From positions 2,849-9,823 of the forward strand of contig DUCA01000156.1 of the NCBI GenBank assembly GCA_012960055.1: a stretch of 6,975 bases of DNA, written 5' to 3'. A program made the position numbers and the translations under genes. Positions 6,729 through 6,975 of this stretch are shown one piece after another. Every line of letters begins with the position of its first letter. Positions within the stretch are counted from its first letter, which is position 1. The stretch comes from Cycloclasticus sp. (GTDB lineage Bacteria; Pseudomonadota; Gammaproteobacteria; Methylococcales; Cycloclasticaceae). Below the pieces are notes generated by a model that saw nothing but the letters and a program-made list of their open reading frames with translations, searched no databases and was not told the origin of the DNA.

Positions 6729-6975
6729 TGTTGACGTTTCTATGGACAGATGTTGCTGTGTTTTCGTTGGTTATAGCGGGTATGTACGCGGCTTGGACAA
6801 GTAGTAAAAAGGAACATTTAAGGCGCCCTTGGCGGCAGGTTTTTCAAAGCAAAGTAGGGGTTGTTTCTTTAACCATACTTTTGCTGTTTATTCTTACCGG
6901 TGTATTGGATTCAGTACGTGTACAGCACCATGACAAGCTGGCCAGTGGTGAGATAAGTGAACACGCACAAACGCT
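6728..6975 (+). CDS. ABC transporter permease, DppC/OppC-like, N-terminal part only
   Basis: The reading frame starts at the ATG sharing one base with the previous stop and stays open for 82 codons to the window edge, so only the N-terminus is seen. A hydrophobic helix lies at residues 4-23. A basic cytoplasmic stretch follows (about 26-42, including LRRPWRQVFQSK), then a second helix (about 43-60) and the start of a polar region. The basic stretch plus second helix resembles the OppC_N region of DppC/OppC permeases. The first helix is extra compared with a standard DppC, which has one helix before its core domain. The assignment rests on this resemblance and on position directly after a DppB-like gene. 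The EAA loop and core channel domain lie outside the window. Confidence 0.8.
   Translation, partial: MLTFLWTDVAVFSLVIAGMYAAWTSSKKEHLRRPWRQVFQSKVGVVSLTILLLFILTGVLDSVRVQHHDKLASGEISEHAQT

Overview
The window looks like a chromosomal segment of a moderately AT-rich gammaproteobacterium, probably a marine or Pseudomonadales-like lineage. This rests on the gene families: a PpiD-type membrane-anchored periplasmic chaperone, a lipoprotein peptide-binding protein and dipeptide-type ABC permeases. The species cannot be fixed from sequence alone. From memory, and not verified here, ppiD usually follows lon and hupB in this class, and in Pseudomonas a peptide-type ABC operon lies close by.

Layout. Positions 1-76 hold a tRNA-Asp(GUC) lacking only its first base, followed by an intrinsic terminator (92-128). 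Positions 129-362 have no gene. They hold an AT-rich stretch with five TTTGGTRYG-like direct repeats, four of them in two pairs with 11-bp spacing, and then an orphan 25-nt copy of the 3' end of a tRNA (334-358). A second strong terminator (363-398) follows at once. Next come five genes, all on the plus strand and tightly packed: ppiD (424-2331), a dicarboxylate/amino acid:cation symporter (2338-3600), a family 5 solute-binding lipoprotein with an extra C-terminal membrane anchor (3619-5754), a DppB-like permease (5751-6728) and the first 82 codons of a second, DppC-like permease (6728-6975, cut by the window).

How the genes work together. Gaps of 6 and 18 bp and overlaps of 4 and 1 bp suggest one transcription unit from ppiD onward, with the ABC genes translationally coupled. 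The binding protein and two permeases make a peptide/opine/nickel-type importer. Its ATPase gene or genes should lie just beyond the right edge. PpiD helps fold proteins leaving the Sec translocon. The symporter is a separate secondary transporter for acidic amino acids or C4-dicarboxylates, and its link to the importer is only positional.

Most of the window is conserved housekeeping and transport sequence. The part most worth a second look is the 282-bp interval between the two tRNA 3' ends. It looks like the scar, or minimal remnant, of a tRNA-targeting integrative element. I see no CRISPR array, transposase, integrase, toxin-antitoxin pair or other defence system.
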